Shown: positions 33,484-43,873, counted from the stretch's first letter. The stretch: 64,000 nt of DNA from Thermincola carboxydiphila (GCA_016841325.1 JAENZJ010000001.1:310001-374000); one strand, 5' to 3'. Notes: a model not told the origin generated them from the letters alone. Program-made: numbers and translations.

Positions 33484-36400
33484 AGAGCACCAAAGCTGAA
33501 ACTGTGACTTACACTGCCTCCTCGGACGGGGTTACGATTACCCAGACTGCCCAGGTGACATTCGAAGCCGGGACGATGGAAAGTCTGAAGGTGAGTGCTG
33601 CAGTAACACAGACGGCGGGAGTACCATTCGATGTGACGGTTACTGCCCAGGATCATTATGGAAATATAGTCACAAACTACACCGGAACGGTACACCTGAG
33701 CACAAATAACGGTAATAGCCCCGGAGGCACTGCTCTCTCCCTGCCCCAGGATTACACCTTTACATTAGCAGATGGCGGAACCTACACCTTCAGCAGCGGG
33801 GTGACCCTATACAACGCGGGGGCATCGTCTCTGACGGTTACCGACACAGTATACAACACCGTTACCGGGACGATAGGAAACATCACCGTCAACGCCGGAA
33901 CTGTCAGCGCAGATCAGTCAACGGTAACGGCCAGCAAGTCAACTGTAACGGCAGATGATAATGATAATTCAATTATTACAGTTATATTAAGAGACATTTA
34001 TGGCAATCTGGTCAGCGGAAAAACGGTAACCCTGTCTCAGGGCAGCGGGAGTTCGGAAATATCAACATCCAGTGCTGTTTCGGGCACAGATGGTACCGTC
34101 ACTTATGCCGTAAATACTACCATAGCGGAAAGTGTGACCTATACGGCCGCAGCGGATGGTGTAACTTTAACCCAGACCGCCGGGGTTACATTCACACCAG
34201 GGAAACTGGAAGGCTTTAAAATCAGTGTCATGGGTACACAGACGGCGGGAGTTCCTTTTAGTGTGACAGTGACTGCCCGGGACCGTTTTGGAAACACCAA
34301 TACGGACTATACCGGAACGGTAAGCCTGAGCACTGATAACGGGAACAGTCCCGGGGGTGAGGCTCCATCCCTGCCCCAGAATTACGCCTTTACCGCAGAA
34401 GATGCCGGAACCCACACCTTCAGCGGACTGACCCTTTTCAATGCGGACATATCATCACTAACGGTCACCGACACAGTGTACAACACCATCTACGGGACAA
34501 AGGGAAACATCACGGTTAACCCCGGCCCAGTCAACCCAGGTCTGTCAACAGTTACGGCCGGCAAGTCAACTGTAACAGCCAACAACACCGATAGTTCGAC
34601 CATCACTGTAATACTAAAAGACGCTTATGACAATCCCATCGCCGGCAAGCCGGTAAATCTGACGAAAGAGGATACAATAATGGCTACCGCCACTTCAGAT
34701 ACAGCCGGCACCGTCACCTTTACCGTGAAAAGCACAAAGGCTGAAGAGGTGTCTTACACGGCCATGGCAGACGGGGTTACAATAACCCAGGATGCGACGG
34801 TTACCTTTACAGCCGGACCGGTAGATGCGGCGAAGTCAACTGTAGTGGCCGGTAAGTCACCTGTAGCTGCCGACGGAATCGATAGTTCAACCATTACAGT
34901 AACCTTGAAAGACGCTTATGAAAATCCCGTCAGCGGGAAGACGGTGATCCTGGCGGGGAGCGGGAATTCGCAGATATCACCTGCCAATACCATGTCGGCT
35001 GCGGATGGCACTGTTACCTTCACTGTGCGAAATACTACGGCGGAAATGGTGACTTATACAGTAACGGCAGACGGGATAACGGTAGCCCATGTTGCCCGGA
35101 TTAACTTCACGCCGCCTCACACCGTCAGCGTCGCGGCCAATCCCCCCGCCGGCGGCACAGTGTCAGGCGGCGGTATATACGGGGAGGGAGTATCTGTTAC
35201 GGTAACGGCTGCCGTAAACAGCGGTTATATATTCGTGAACTGGACCGAAGGGACGATAGTGGTCAGCAACAACGCGACCTATACCTTAATTCTTGGTACA
35301 GCAGACAGGACATTGGCAGCTAATTTTTCATTGATACATTCCTCAGGCGGCGGACAAACCACAAACCCGCCGAAACCGGAAGTAGATTCCAATGGAAATG
35401 TGGCCATATCCGTGTCCCCCACTCTGGACATAAGCACCGGCACAGCGTCCACTGAAGTGAACGAAACAGTCCTGATAGATGCCTTCGAAAAGGCTGCGGT
35501 AAACCAGGAAGGAGTCAAGACGGTCGCCATCGATATCCCCAAAGTCAAAGGCGCAACAACCTATACTCCAACCCTGCCCGCAAACTTTTTGACTTCAGGA
35601 GATGTAACAAAAAAGATTGAAATAAATACCGACATAGCATCAGTATCAGTTCCGGGAAATATGCTGCAGGCTGCAGACGCAGCCGGAGCGGAAAAGGTCT
35701 CCCTGACAATAGCTCTCGGTGACAAGAGCAAGCTTCCGAAGGATATCAGGGAGCAACTGGGTAACAGGCCGGTAACCGAACTCAGCCTGAAAATCGACGG
35801 CCAATCAACCTTCTGGAGCAACAACAGCGCGCCGGTAAAAGTAAGTATACCCTATACTCCGACGGCGGATGAACTGAAAGACCATGAGCACATTACAGTA
35901 TGGTACATTGACGGCACCGGCAAGGTGGAATCAGTTCCCAGCGGCAGATATGACCCATCAACCGGAAAGGTGACCTTCACCACCACCCACTTCAGCAAAT
36001 ATGCGGTTGCTTTTGTGCAGAAATTCTTTTCAGACATAAGTAGATACGGTTGGGCAAAGAAGCAGATAGAGGTGATGGCCTCCAAGGGAATTATCAACGG
36101 AGCCTCAAAGGACACCTTTGCCCCTGCGGCAAATATAACCAGAGCCGATTACCTTATACTGCTGGTAAAGACCCTGGGACTTACGGCAGACTTCGATAGC
36201 AACTTTGACGATGTGAAGCCAGGCACCTATTATTATGAAGCAGCAGGTATAGCCAAAAAGCTGGGTATTGCCGCAGGCAGTGAGAATAACCGGTTCAACC
36301 CGCAGGAAAACATATCAAGACAGGATATGATGGTACTGACAGCCAGGGCTTTGGAGAAGTTTAAATCCCTCAAAGATACAGATAATGCTACTGTATTAAA

Positions 36401-36566
36401 TAAGTTCAGCGACAAGGATGATATCGCCGAATATTCCATCAACAGTATAGCAACCCTGGTCAGAGAAGGACTGATAGCTGGCTCAGGAAATACGATAAAT
36501 CCCCAGGACTCTACAACCCGGGCCGAAGCGGCAGTATTCCTGTACAGAATATATAACAAATACTAA
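33480..36566 (+). CDS. SLH adhesin, C-terminal part after the frameshift
   Basis: 1028 residues. It continues the Big_1/invasin-like repeats, alternating with domains of the '[27 protein letters not shown]' type, then an InlB-B/Flg_new-like module ('[19 protein letters not shown]') near 545-615. About 630-845: a folded region of unknown type. Residues 850-1028 are three S-layer homology domains ('[28 protein letters not shown]...', '[23 protein letters not shown]...', '[25 protein letters not shown]...') that bind cell-wall polymer. The GTG at 33480 overlaps the upstream stop; there is no real start signal, so it is most likely the second half of one gene. Confidence 0.85.
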   Translation: MKSTKAETVTYTASSDGVTITQTAQVTFEAGTMESLKVSAAVTQTAGVPFDVTVTAQDHYGNIVTNYTGTVHLSTNNGNSPGGTALSLPQDYTFTLADGGTYTFSSGVTLYNAGASSLTVTDTVYNTVTGTIGNITVNAGTVSADQSTVTASKSTVTADDNDNSIITVILRDIYGNLVSGKTVTLSQGSGSSEISTSSAVSGTDGTVTYAVNTTIAESVTYTAAADGVTLTQTAGVTFTPGKLEGFKISVMGTQTAGVPFSVTVTARDRFGNTNTDYTGTVSLSTDNGNSPGGEAPSLPQNYAFTAEDAGTHTFSGLTLFNADISSLTVTDTVYNTIYGTKGNITVNPGPVNPGLSTVTAGKSTVTANNTDSSTITVILKDAYDNPIAGKPVNLTKEDTIMATATSDTAGTVTFTVKSTKAEEVSYTAMADGVTITQDATVTFTAGPVDAAKSTVVAGKSPVAADGIDSSTITVTLKDAYENPVSGKTVILAGSGNSQISPANTMSAADGTVTFTVRNTTAEMVTYTVTADGITVAHVARINFTPPHTVSVAANPPAGGTVSGGGIYGEGVSVTVTAAVNSGYIFVNWTEGTIVVSNNATYTLILGTADRTLAANFSLIHSSGGGQTTNPPKPEVDSNGNVAISVSPTLDISTGTASTEVNETVLIDAFEKAAVNQEGVKTVAIDIPKVKGATTYTPTLPANFLTSGDVTKKIEINTDIASVSVPGNMLQAADAAGAEKVSLTIALGDKSKLPKDIREQLGNRPVTELSLKIDGQSTFWSNNSAPVKVSIPYTPTADELKDHEHITVWYIDGTGKVESVPSGRYDPSTGKVTFTTTHFSKYAVAFVQKFFSDISRYGWAKKQIEVMASKGIINGASKDTFAPAANITRADYLILLVKTLGLTADFDSNFDDVKPGTYYYEAAGIAKKLGIAAGSENNRFNPQENISRQDMMVLTARALEKFKSLKDTDNATVLNKFSDKDDIAEYSINSIATLVREGLIAGSGNTINPQDSTTRAEAAVFLYRIYNKY

Positions 36567-36578
36567 GTCTCGAACCAT

Positions 36579-36621
36579 AAAGAGACACGGGAGTATTTAT
36601 ACACTACCGTGTCTCTTTTAT
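36579..36621 (+). terminator. Terminator after the adhesin
   Basis: AAAGAGACACGG pairs with CCGTGTCTCTTT across a 16-base loop and runs into TTTTATTTG. Confidence 0.88.
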
Positions 36622-36973
36622 TTGTCTGCCCGCTAGCACCAAACATTCCGAAGTGAAGGAGCTTTTATTTAAAGACGAAGAGTTCAAATTCCTCCAAATG
36701 TTATTCCGTAAATTGATAAACGGCGTATTTCTGTTTTAGGAACTATACTTACAAGAATTGTCACGAAAATTGCTGTATAAACGAAAGGTATGATATTTAT
36801 CGGCATTTTAACTGGCACCTCCAATTAGTCTAAAATTTGTGATAACCCATTTATTGTTAATACAGTCATGTTCGGTTTAGTTTGCTAATATTTCAAAAGT
36901 AAAACAGAAACAACGTAATTAAACCTAACTAAATTCGCACAATCTATCTGCCCAACGTTTGACGGAAGAATAG
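36622..36973. other. AT-rich spacer without recognised gene
   Basis: No ribosome site or long frame. A short plus-strand frame ending at the TAG near 36739 (…KELLFKDEEFKFLQMLFRKLINGVFLF) has no start and no recognised match; it may be a gene fragment. Confidence 0.5.
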
Positions 36974-37490
36974 TTAGCTTAAATACTTCTCTACTAGCTT
37001 CTCCGCCGCACGAGTCGCCAGAGCTTGTGTAGTCAATGTAGGATTTGGACCACCCAAACTGTTATGATGCATACTGTTATCTGCGATAAAAAGCCGCTTG
37101 ACTTGATACGCTTCACAATTGGCATCCACAACAAAGCCCATTCTCATGGTGCTTTCAACATGTCCGAATGTAGCAGGCCAGTCACATCGAACTACTTTTT
37201 TCGCTCCGGCCTTTAACAGCAGTTCTGCGGATATCCGGCACAGTTGATCACGCTTTTGATATTTGTTGCAATGGGTATTCTTCTATTGCCTGCTCTTCAG
37301 GCAATATAGCATTTGGCTGAGGACGAAGTGTGGGCCTCACTACATTTTTCGTTTTTATATATTCCCATCCTGCCCTCTTGCCTCCGTATAAAAACAGCTC
37401 ATCCAGTGGTTCCGGTTTTGCAAAAGTGACAGGAAGTATGGATTCCACTTTCTCATAATAGGGTATAAAAATAATCCATAAATTAATGAC
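36974..37490 (-). pseudogene. GMC-family oxidoreductase remnant
   Basis: The minus-strand frame ending at 36974 encodes a classic GMC C-terminus: 'VVRCDWPATFGHVESTMRMGFVVDANCEAYQVKRLFIADNSMHHNSLGGPNPTLTTQALATRAAEKLVEKYLS'. The adjacent frame to its right (37248 upward) encodes 'IPYYEKVESILPV...', the GMC segment normally found hundreds of residues earlier. The FAD-binding N-terminus and the middle are missing and the pieces are out of frame. This is a decayed gene with internal deletion. Confidence 0.75.
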
Positions 37491-37559
37491 AATTACATAT
37501 AACAACCTTGTCTTAGACAAAATAACAAATGCTAGAAAGATAAAGTGAGGAATGTAAGG

Positions 37560-38300
37560 ATGTTTAAATTTTGGAAAAGGAAAAAAAACCAAAGTAGTGA
37601 TAATAATAGTATAGATTTCAATACAATTGAACTTAAAGAAAACCCCTCAAGGTCTGTGCTATTAAAAACAATAACCCATAACACTACCCAGGTATTGCGG
37701 GGGCCCAAACTTCGTTTTGTTGAAGATTTACAGACCAATATTGAATTAATCAAATATCTTGTTCCCTCAAAGGAATTGGTATTAGAGACGTTATCAATAG
37801 GAAGTTCCGCATCAATAACTGTTGCCTTGGCTTATCTAAAAAATGTAGCAAACCCTGGAATTGTCAATGAGGTTAAAAACCGGGTTAAGTCTATTAAAAC
37901 AAGAAGTTTATTCGACAGCAGTTACATACAAAGAAACATTGAAGACTCTGCCTTGAGCCCTTTTCCCCAGGTCGAAACAACTGACCGCCCCGATAGTACA
38001 CAAAGCGCTTTATGGCAGGGTAGAGTTGCAATTATCTTGGATGGGAGTTCGGACGTTCTATTGGCTCCCTGTACATTTTTTGAACTTGTAGACACTCCGG
38101 AGGATGCCTATTCTCGCTGGTTTTTTGCTGCAAGTTTTTTTAAGATTGCCCGATATATTATGCTTTTGTTTGCTTTATGTTTACCCGGGTTCTATATTGC
38201 ACTACTCTCATTTAATCCCCAACTTGTGCCAACCCAGTTACTATTGCTGATAGTTAATAGCAGGGAGGGGCTGCCTTTTCCTATATATTTTGAAGCTTAA
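37560..38300 (+). pseudogene. Spore germination protein GerA family, truncated
   Basis: 246 residues from the ATG at 37560, about half of a normal GerA subunit (near 500). Family segments are clear: 'GPKLRFVEDLQTNIELIKYLVPSKELVLETLSIGS', 'NIEDSALSPFPQVETTDRPDSTQSALWQGRVAIILDGSSDVLLAPCTFFE' and 'LLALCLPGFYIALLSFNPQLVPTQLLLLIVNSREGLPFPIYFEA'. A TAA follows exactly where the family continues (vEA-LLME...). The next codons, in the same frame, belong to a GerC protein, so a deletion removed the GerA C-terminus, GerB and the GerC N-terminus. Confidence 0.82.
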
Positions 38301-38864
38301 ACCAGTAAGGGAACAGCTTTTGGGAGCAGGGCGGTTTTAAAGGATGGAAAAAAGATACTTGTCAGAGAAGGAGCGTCAGTATATAAAGACTGGAAACTTA
38401 TAGCCTGGCTCAACGATGAGAAAGCTCAGGCTGCTAACTGGTTAGTTGAAAAAACACGACCAGTAGTTGTTGCAAATGATGGAGACAAAAGTTTCGCCTA
38501 TCAGGTCTCAAAGCAAAAAACCAAAATTAAGCCTAAGTTCGAGAATGGAAAGCTCAGTTTTCAGGTAAAAGTAAATACCAACGGAATGGTGACTGAGGAA
38601 ACCGGAGAAGAAATTGATTTTTCCAAGGAAAAGAACCTTAAAAAAGTGGAAGCTCTGTTTACTAAGGAAATAAAACAGCAGGTCGAATCAGGCATATATA
38701 AATCGCAACACGAGTTAAAAACTGATTATCTCGGGTTCGGCAAAGCGCTCAGGAAATATGAACCTGAAAAGTTTAAGTCGTTGAAGTGGCAGGAGGTATA
38801 TCCGACAGTGCCGGTTACTGTTGAGGTGAAGTGTAAGGTTAGTTCCTCTGGTTTACAAACATAA
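38301..38864 (+). pseudogene. Ger(x)C family C-terminal fragment
   Basis: 188 codons open in the same frame as the truncated gerA, beginning directly after its TAA. 'AVLKDGKKILVREGASVYKDWKLIAWLNDEKAQAANWLVE' and 'IKQQVESGIYKSQHELKTDYLGFGKALRKYEPEKFKSLKWQEVYPTVPVTVEVKCKV' match the C-terminal domain of GerC lipoproteins. There is no signal, lipobox or ribosome site, so it is not expressed as a germinant-receptor subunit. An internal ATG at 38586 has no ribosome site either. Confidence 0.8.
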
Positions 38865-38907
38865 AGGGTGTAATTGAAAGTTTTAGTTGATATGGAGAGT
38901 GGTCAAT

Positions 38908-39357
38908 ATGGATAGACTTTATAGGGGTGCAGTGGCAGGTATAGTTGGAGGAATTGTAATGAACGCATGGAGTTTCTTCTCTTATCATATCCTCTATTTT
39001 AATACAAGGCGTTATACTGACTGGATGGGAGTTATAGTTTACGGGGATTTGCCAAGAACTTTGGCAGAAACTCTTTATGCCCTTATGTTGCATTTAGTAT
39101 GGGTTGGATTATTGGGTGTTCTGTTTGCTTATCTGATTCCGCATAATAATTCACGAGGTTATTTGCTTACAGGTGCTTTTTACGGACTTGCATCAGGAAT
39201 TATAATTTATGCTATACCAACATTGCTTAGAACACCTTATATTTCCAAGTTTCCTTTCAATACTACTATTTCAAATCATATTGGTGCAATATTATGGGGA
39301 GTGACACTGGCATATACACTTCGTTGGTTGTATAACAGTTCCAAACTTGATTCTTAA
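38908..39357 (+). CDS. Small membrane protein, four predicted helices
   Basis: 149 residues from the ATG at 38908 (GGAGAG 8 bases upstream; an in-frame TTG at 38887 is less likely). 'GAVAGIVGGIVMNAWSFFSYHI', 'LYALMLHLVWVGLLGVLFAYLI', 'GYLLTGAFYGLASGIIIYAI' and 'HIGAILWGVTLAYTLRWLY' look like four helices, recalling YqhR-type proteins in layout. Function unknown. A degenerate copy follows immediately downstream. Confidence 0.68.
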   Translation: MDRLYRGAVAGIVGGIVMNAWSFFSYHILYFNTRRYTDWMGVIVYGDLPRTLAETLYALMLHLVWVGLLGVLFAYLIPHNNSRGYLLTGAFYGLASGIIIYAIPTLLRTPYISKFPFNTTISNHIGAILWGVTLAYTLRWLYNSSKLDS

Positions 39358-39373
39358 AATGGAGGAAAAAATA

Positions 39374-39560
39374 GTGGATAGCATTTTAGAGGTTTGGTTG
39401 GAGGCATAGTTGATGGTGTAGTAAGGAACATATGGAGTTTTACTATTGTTGAAATTTACAGAACTCCGATGTATTAGATTGGGCATCGGCTGTTGTTTAC
39501 GGTCGTTTGTCTCGCAATCTATTGAAATTGTCACATGCACTTAAACTTATCTTTTGTAGG
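39374..39560 (+). pseudogene. Degenerate duplicate of the upstream membrane-protein gene
   Basis: A GTG with a good site (GGAGGAAAAA) opens with VDSIL, then stops. The DNA is alignable with the upstream gene: GGATAG, GGxATAGTTG, GTAAxGAAC, ATGGAGTTT and GTTTACGG occur in the same order. It is a tandem duplicate disabled by stops and small deletions. The following 39561-39830 holds a short open stretch (…EPKRWWFRVHIDSDDFLGQ) I cannot identify. Confidence 0.6.
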
Positions 39561-39830
39561 GAATTGGAGTAATACGAACTAATGTAACCTGTATTGATGA
39601 ACCGAAACGATGGTGGTTTAGAGTTCACATCGATTCAGATGACTTTCTTGGACAATAAGTGGAAGAGGTCTTATGAGGGAGTAATGGTATCTCATATATT
39701 TTGTTCACATACCATATGGAAAAGATAGTTTTTTATGGACGTAAAACTATAACCACGGCCGGGAAGCTTAGAAAATTAAGTATTTGATGGACTATAAAAT
39801 ACGTGATGGACTAGTTAAAACCTCAGAATT

Positions 39831-39880
39831 TTGAATGGCATTCAAGAGGTCAGCGGTTTGATCCCGCTTGTCTCCACCAA
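39831..39880 (+). repeat. Attachment-site direct repeat, right copy (tRNA-Ala 3' fragment)
   Basis: A 50-bp copy of the tRNA-Ala 3' part with no 5' half, so it is not a working tRNA. The base change falls in the T loop. A tRNA-style terminator follows at 39893. This is the usual right boundary of an element integrated in a tRNA 3' end. Confidence 0.9.
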
Positions 39881-39892
39881 AACATAACATTG

Positions 39893-39934
39893 AAACCCAT
39901 GCAATTATCAAAGTTTGCAGGGGTTTTTGGTTTT
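39893..39934 (+). terminator. Terminator beyond the tRNA-Ala 3' copy
   Basis: AAACCC-A-TGCAA pairs with TTGCA-G-GGGTTT, then TTGGTTTTTC. It is probably the original tRNA terminator before the island entered. Confidence 0.7.
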
Positions 39935-39992
39935 TCTAAGGGAAATTTAAAATTCGTGTAAACTGCCTTGTGGCAGTCTGTCATAAAAACAC

Positions 39993-40021
39993 TTGCATTT
40001 CCAAATCATTCATGATATACT
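39993..40021 (+). promoter_or_regulatory. Promoter of the cold-shock gene
   Basis: TTGCAT (39993-39998), 17 bases, TATACT (40016-40021). It leaves a 5' leader of about 115 bases, as is usual for cold-shock mRNAs. Confidence 0.65.
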
Positions 40022-40143
40022 ACTGTTAGTGTTAAGAAGTGGTAAAAACTTGAACGATCTTTGAGTCTCCATGAATGGTTTGACAAAAAGTGTTTGGGTA
40101 TTCTGCTTTTTGATTCAATCTATTTAGAAGGAGGCTATCACAA

Positions 40144-40341
40144 ATGCAGGGTAAAGTAAAATGGTTTAATGCAGAAAAGGGTTTTGGCTTTATTGAAAGT
40201 AACGAGGGTGGCGACGTCTTCGTACACTTCTCAGCAATTCAGAGTGAAGGTTTCAAGACTCTGAATGAAGGCCAGGATGTAGAATTTGATGTTGTCGAAG
40301 GTAACCGCGGCGTACAAGCAGCCAATGTAGTCGGTCTGTAA
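40144..40341 (+). CDS. Cold-shock protein, CspA family
   Basis: 65 residues, one OB-fold. RNP1 'KGFGFIE' (15-21) and RNP2 'VFVHF' (26-30) bind single-stranded RNA or DNA. '[17 protein letters not shown]' is diagnostic. It acts as an RNA chaperone. The ATG follows GAAGGAGG. The DEAD-box helicase gene downstream is a natural functional partner in unwinding RNA, though a terminator separates them. Confidence 0.96.
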   Translation: MQGKVKWFNAEKGFGFIESNEGGDVFVHFSAIQSEGFKTLNEGQDVEFDVVEGNRGVQAANVVGL

Positions 40342-40356
40342 GATTAAATCAAATTA

Positions 40357-40404
40357 AACAAGTAAGGGCATTTTCCTGGTAATGGGAAAGTGTCCTTGTT
40401 TTTT
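40357..40404 (+). terminator. Terminator after csp
   Basis: AACAAG and CTTGTT close a stem that continues with GGGCATTTTCC and GGGAAAGTGTCC, followed by TTTTTT. Confidence 0.8.
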
Positions 40405-40477
40405 GCCGGAGCGGAAACAATAAATAACTTTGAGTAAAAATGCAGATTATAGTAAAAAAAGAAAGGGGTTTTAAATA

Positions 40478-41914
40478 TTGCGTACATTTTACGAGCTTGA
40501 GCTCAGCCAGCCGGTTATCCGGGCGGTAACAGACATGGGGTTTGAAGTGACAACCCCCATTCAGGAACAAACTATTATACCTGCACTAAACGGCAGGGAT
40601 ATTATCGGGCAGGCCCAGACTGGAACCGGTAAAACTGCAGCTTTTGGGATTCCACTGGTGGAGAAGGCTAATGTAGAAAACGAGCATATCAGCGGACTGG
40701 TGGTCACACCTACCAGGGAATTAGCGATTCAGGTGGCTGAGGAAATAAATAAAATCGGCCAATATAAAGGTGTTCGTGCTCTACCCATTTATGGGGGGCA
40801 GGATATTACCCGCCAGATCAGGGCGATCAAAAACAGGCCCCAAATAATAGTAGGGACACCGGGACGCCTGATGGACCACATGAGACGGAAAACTGTCAGA
40901 CTGCAGCAGGTATCTGTGGTGGTTCTTGATGAAGCTGACGAGATGCTGAACATGGGTTTTATAGACGATATCGAAACAATCCTGCGGGAAATTCCCACAG
41001 ACCGGCAGACACTGCTCTTTTCGGCCACCATGCCCAAAGCAATCGTGAATCTGGCGCGGCAGTTTATGATTAACCCGAAGTCTGTCAGTATAGAGGCCAA
41101 AGAAGTTACTGTCCCCAATACGGAACAGAGTTATATCGAGGTTCAGGAAAAACAGAAATTCGATATCCTCTGCCGGCTGCTGGATATTCAATCACCCGAG
41201 CGGGCTATTGTATTTGGCCGGACCAAGAAAAGAGTTGATGAGATTACCGAGGGGCTTAATAAGCGGGGTTACTCTGCTGAAGGGATTCACGGGGACCTTA
41301 CCCAGGGTAAGCGGGACAGTGTCATCCGTAATTTCAAGAGAAATGTCACCGAAATATTGGTTGCCACCGATGTGGCTGCCAGAGGATTGGACATCACCGA
41401 TGTGACCCATGTTTATAATTTCGACATCCCTCAGGACCCGGAAAGTTATGTCCACCGGGTCGGGCGTACCGGGCGGGCAGGTAAAAGCGGCAGCGCTGTA
41501 ACCCTGGTGACTCCCAGGGAGTTGAACCATTTAAGATTAATTGAGCAAATCACCAAAAGGAAAATAGTGCGGCAGCCCATTCCTACCGTTAATGAAGCCA
41601 TAGAAGGCCAGCAGCAGCTGGCGGTTAATAAGTTAATGCGAACAGTTGGGGAGGGTGGTACCGGTCAGTATAAGGAGCTGGCTGAAAGCCTGCTGGAAGC
41701 TAATGATTCGGTGACCTTATTGTCGGCAGCGCTGAAACTTCTGGCCAGAGAACCTGATACCACACCGGTAACTTTGACCGAGCCGGTCCCGCTGCGGCAG
41801 AATAAACAGAGATATGATAAGCGCGGCCAGCAGCCATTTCACCACAAGGGGGGAAAGACTAAGAGCGCCAGGTCTCATAACAAAAGGCCCAAAAGGGTAA
41901 AGAAAATCTCATAG
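40478..41914 (+). CDS. DEAD-box RNA helicase
   Basis: 478 residues. Q motif '[16 protein letters not shown]', motif I '[11 protein letters not shown]', Ia 'PTRELAIQ', II 'VLDEADEML', III 'SATM', and the C-terminal helicase motifs 'ARGLDI' and '[10 protein letters not shown]' are all present. After about residue 380 there is a CshA/CsdA-like extension ending in a basic Gln/Lys/Arg tail that may hold RNA. Role: ATP-driven RNA remodelling in ribosome assembly, mRNA decay or cold adaptation. Start TTG at 40478, 9 bases after GAAAGGGG. Confidence 0.94.
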   Translation: MRTFYELELSQPVIRAVTDMGFEVTTPIQEQTIIPALNGRDIIGQAQTGTGKTAAFGIPLVEKANVENEHISGLVVTPTRELAIQVAEEINKIGQYKGVRALPIYGGQDITRQIRAIKNRPQIIVGTPGRLMDHMRRKTVRLQQVSVVVLDEADEMLNMGFIDDIETILREIPTDRQTLLFSATMPKAIVNLARQFMINPKSVSIEAKEVTVPNTEQSYIEVQEKQKFDILCRLLDIQSPERAIVFGRTKKRVDEITEGLNKRGYSAEGIHGDLTQGKRDSVIRNFKRNVTEILVATDVAARGLDITDVTHVYNFDIPQDPESYVHRVGRTGRAGKSGSAVTLVTPRELNHLRLIEQITKRKIVRQPIPTVNEAIEGQQQLAVNKLMRTVGEGGTGQYKELAESLLEANDSVTLLSAALKLLAREPDTTPVTLTEPVPLRQNKQRYDKRGQQPFHHKGGKTKSARSHNKRPKRVKKIS

Positions 41915-41928
41915 GCACAGCAGAAAAC

Positions 41929-41957
41929 ACAGCGGTTCAGAGAATCGCTGTTTTTTT
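41929..41957 (+). terminator. Terminator after the helicase
   Basis: ACAGCG pairs with CGCTGT, then a seven-T run. Confidence 0.82.
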
Positions 41958-42091
41958 ATTAAGATGTTTAGGTTTCGACATATTACTATAATAACAACCG
42001 ACATGTTTTTTACGACTTGTAATAGACAGAACCATTATAATGTAGTATGTATGAAGTTTAACCAGAATTCTTGTTTGTGAACGGAGGTACT

Positions 42092-43282
42092 ATGAAAGGC
42101 CAGGAAAAAACCCGACAACAGGATTTGGATAAGTTCATTTTAAGAAAACAATACGGGCACAAAGAATTCAGGAACCTGTACCACAAAATTCTTGAGAATT
42201 ATTTTGACTATTCCCTGGCATCTATAGCTTTATTGGACAGGGAATTTAATTTCATCTGTGTTAACGAAAACTATGCCAGGGCAAACAACAAAGATGTATC
42301 GTATTTTACCGGAAAGAATCACTTTGATCTATATCCTTCAGAAGAAGCGAAACAGATATTTAAGAATGTGGTGGATAGCCAAAAAACTTTTCAGATTATT
42401 GCCAGGCCTTTTGTTTTTCCCGAAAAGCCGGGAGTCATTACTTACTGGGATTGGACACTGACCCCGGTATTAAATGAATCAGGGCAGGTTGAACTTTTAA
42501 TCCTGTGCCTTATTGACGTAACAGAAAAACAGCGTTTAAAACAGGAAATTGAGCGCCTGGACCGGTTTAATCTTGTTGCTGAAACTGCAGCCGGGATAGG
42601 ACATGAAGTCCGAAATCCGCTTACTACTGTAAGGGGTTTTCTGCAGTTGCTTACTGATAAAGAACATAATTCCCAGAAAAAGGAATATTATCACCTGATG
42701 ATTGAGGAACTTGACAGGGCAAATTCTATCATTACCGAATTCCTTTCACTGGCCAAAGACAGGTTTACCGAGTTGCGTCCGTTTTCACTGAATGCAGTTC
42801 TGAACTCTATATATCCACTGCTAGCCACAGATGCCCTCAGACAGGATAAATATATTGTGCTGCAGAAGGGGAATATACCTGAGATTCCGGTCAATGAACA
42901 TGAGATACGGCAGTTGGTTATTAATCTGGTCAAAAACGGACTGGAAGCTATGTCGGTTCACGGGGTCCTGACTATCGGGACTTATGCTGAGGGCGATGAA
43001 GTGGTGCTTTATGTGGCAGACCAGGGGCCGGGAATAGACCCGGATATTCTCAATAAGCTGGGCAATCCATTTGTAACTACCAAAGAAAAGGGGACAGGAC
43101 TGGGAGTTGCAGTTTGTTACAGTATTGCTGACAGGCATACGGCTAAGATTGATATAAAAACAGGTTCTGCCGGAACCACCTTTTATGTAAGGTTTAAGAT
43201 ACCGGAGTGTAATTCCGGAACTAAAAAGGCAGTTAGTTGGAGTTACCCTGATACATTATTTACAGGGATGTTTCCAGAATAA
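42092..43282 (+). CDS. PAS-domain histidine kinase (sporulation-kinase-like)
   Basis: 396 residues, no membrane helix, so cytoplasmic. A PAS domain (about 40-155; 'SIALLDREFNFICVNENYARANNKDVSYFTGKNHFDLYPSEEAK') precedes HisKA with His171 in 'GIGHEVRNPLTTVRGFLQLL' and HATPase_c ('NLVKNGLEAM', 'DQGPGI', 'EKGTGLGVAVCYSIADRH'). The H-box and single PAS layout resemble KinA/KinE-type sporulation kinases feeding Spo0F/Spo0A, and no response regulator is adjacent. ATG at 42092 after CGGAGGT. A Spo0A-box-like heptamer TTCGACA occurs at 41974, which could be chance. Confidence 0.88.
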   Translation: MKGQEKTRQQDLDKFILRKQYGHKEFRNLYHKILENYFDYSLASIALLDREFNFICVNENYARANNKDVSYFTGKNHFDLYPSEEAKQIFKNVVDSQKTFQIIARPFVFPEKPGVITYWDWTLTPVLNESGQVELLILCLIDVTEKQRLKQEIERLDRFNLVAETAAGIGHEVRNPLTTVRGFLQLLTDKEHNSQKKEYYHLMIEELDRANSIITEFLSLAKDRFTELRPFSLNAVLNSIYPLLATDALRQDKYIVLQKGNIPEIPVNEHEIRQLVINLVKNGLEAMSVHGVLTIGTYAEGDEVVLYVADQGPGIDPDILNKLGNPFVTTKEKGTGLGVAVCYSIADRHTAKIDIKTGSAGTTFYVRFKIPECNSGTKKAVSWSYPDTLFTGMFPE

Positions 43283-43375
43283 CATATTGTTGAAAATATC
43301 TGGATACAGGGGTATAATTGCAGTATGATACAGTAAGTATCTTGTAGGCGGGGAAAATATTTAAGGAGGGGTGAT

Positions 43376-43873
43376 ATGAGGAATAGAATGCGAATTTTGG
43401 CACTTTTGCTTTTCGCGGTTTTCATGGTTGGACTTTTAGGCTGTGGAAGTATTGAGGACAAGATTGCTGAAAAAGCTACCGAAAAAATTGTGGAAGGGGC
43501 AACCGGTGCTCAAGTCGACATTGACAACGGCGGTGTCAAAGTCGAAGGAGAAGGCGGCTCTTTTGAAGCGGGTGAGAATCTGGACTGGCCGCAGGATGCC
43601 ATGGGGGACCTGCCTGAACCGAATGCCACAGTAACCGGGGTGATCAAAGGCGGTGAGGAGTCCTGTACTGTAGCATTCTCAGGGATGGCCGTTGATGATG
43701 CAAAGGATTATATGGCTGCACTTACCGAAATGGGCTTTAAGAACGGTATGAATTTAGCAGACCAGGAAAGCCTCATGTTAACAGGGGCAAGGGATGATGG
43801 TTCCAATGTCAGCTTTATTTATAATATCACAGCAAAAGAGGGTACCATAGCCTATGGCAAGGCAGTACAATAA
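43376..43873 (+). CDS. Predicted lipoprotein of unknown family
   Basis: 165 residues. Signal with lipobox VGLLGC (Cys23). A short amphipathic stretch 'EDKIAEKATEKIVEGATGAQVDIDNGGVKVEGEGGSFEAG' leads to a compact domain with 'VTGVIKGGEESCTVAFSGMAVDDAKDYMAALTEMGFKN'. This arrangement is common in clostridial lipoproteins without known role. ATG follows AAGGAGGGGTG. Own terminator downstream. Confidence 0.75.
   Translation: MRNRMRILALLLFAVFMVGLLGCGSIEDKIAEKATEKIVEGATGAQVDIDNGGVKVEGEGGSFEAGENLDWPQDAMGDLPEPNATVTGVIKGGEESCTVAFSGMAVDDAKDYMAALTEMGFKNGMNLADQESLMLTGARDDGSNVSFIYNITAKEGTIAYGKAVQ

Larger units (their letters stand above)
31163..39880. mobile_element. Probable genomic island in tRNA-Ala, integrase not found
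   Basis: About 8.7 kb lies between the intact tRNA-Ala and its displaced 3' copy. Contents: a frameshifted SLH adhesin, a broken GMC oxidoreductase, a fused gerA/gerC remnant, a small membrane protein and its degenerate duplicate. The right third is visibly AT-richer than the flanks. No integrase or excisionase can be read, so the element is either decayed or moved by a recombinase encoded elsewhere. Confidence 0.7.

Noticed and set aside
31163-39880. Integrase or transposase within the island
   Set aside because: All frames were considered; none shows tyrosine/serine recombinase or DDE motifs. The short frame near 39561-39660 has no recognisable match.
39831-39880. Second tRNA-Ala gene
   Set aside because: Only the 3' portion exists; the D arm and 5' acceptor strand are missing.
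41974-41980. Spo0A box (TTCGACA) before the PAS kinase
   Set aside because: A 7-mer is expected several times by chance in 64 kb, and no promoter is positioned well against it.
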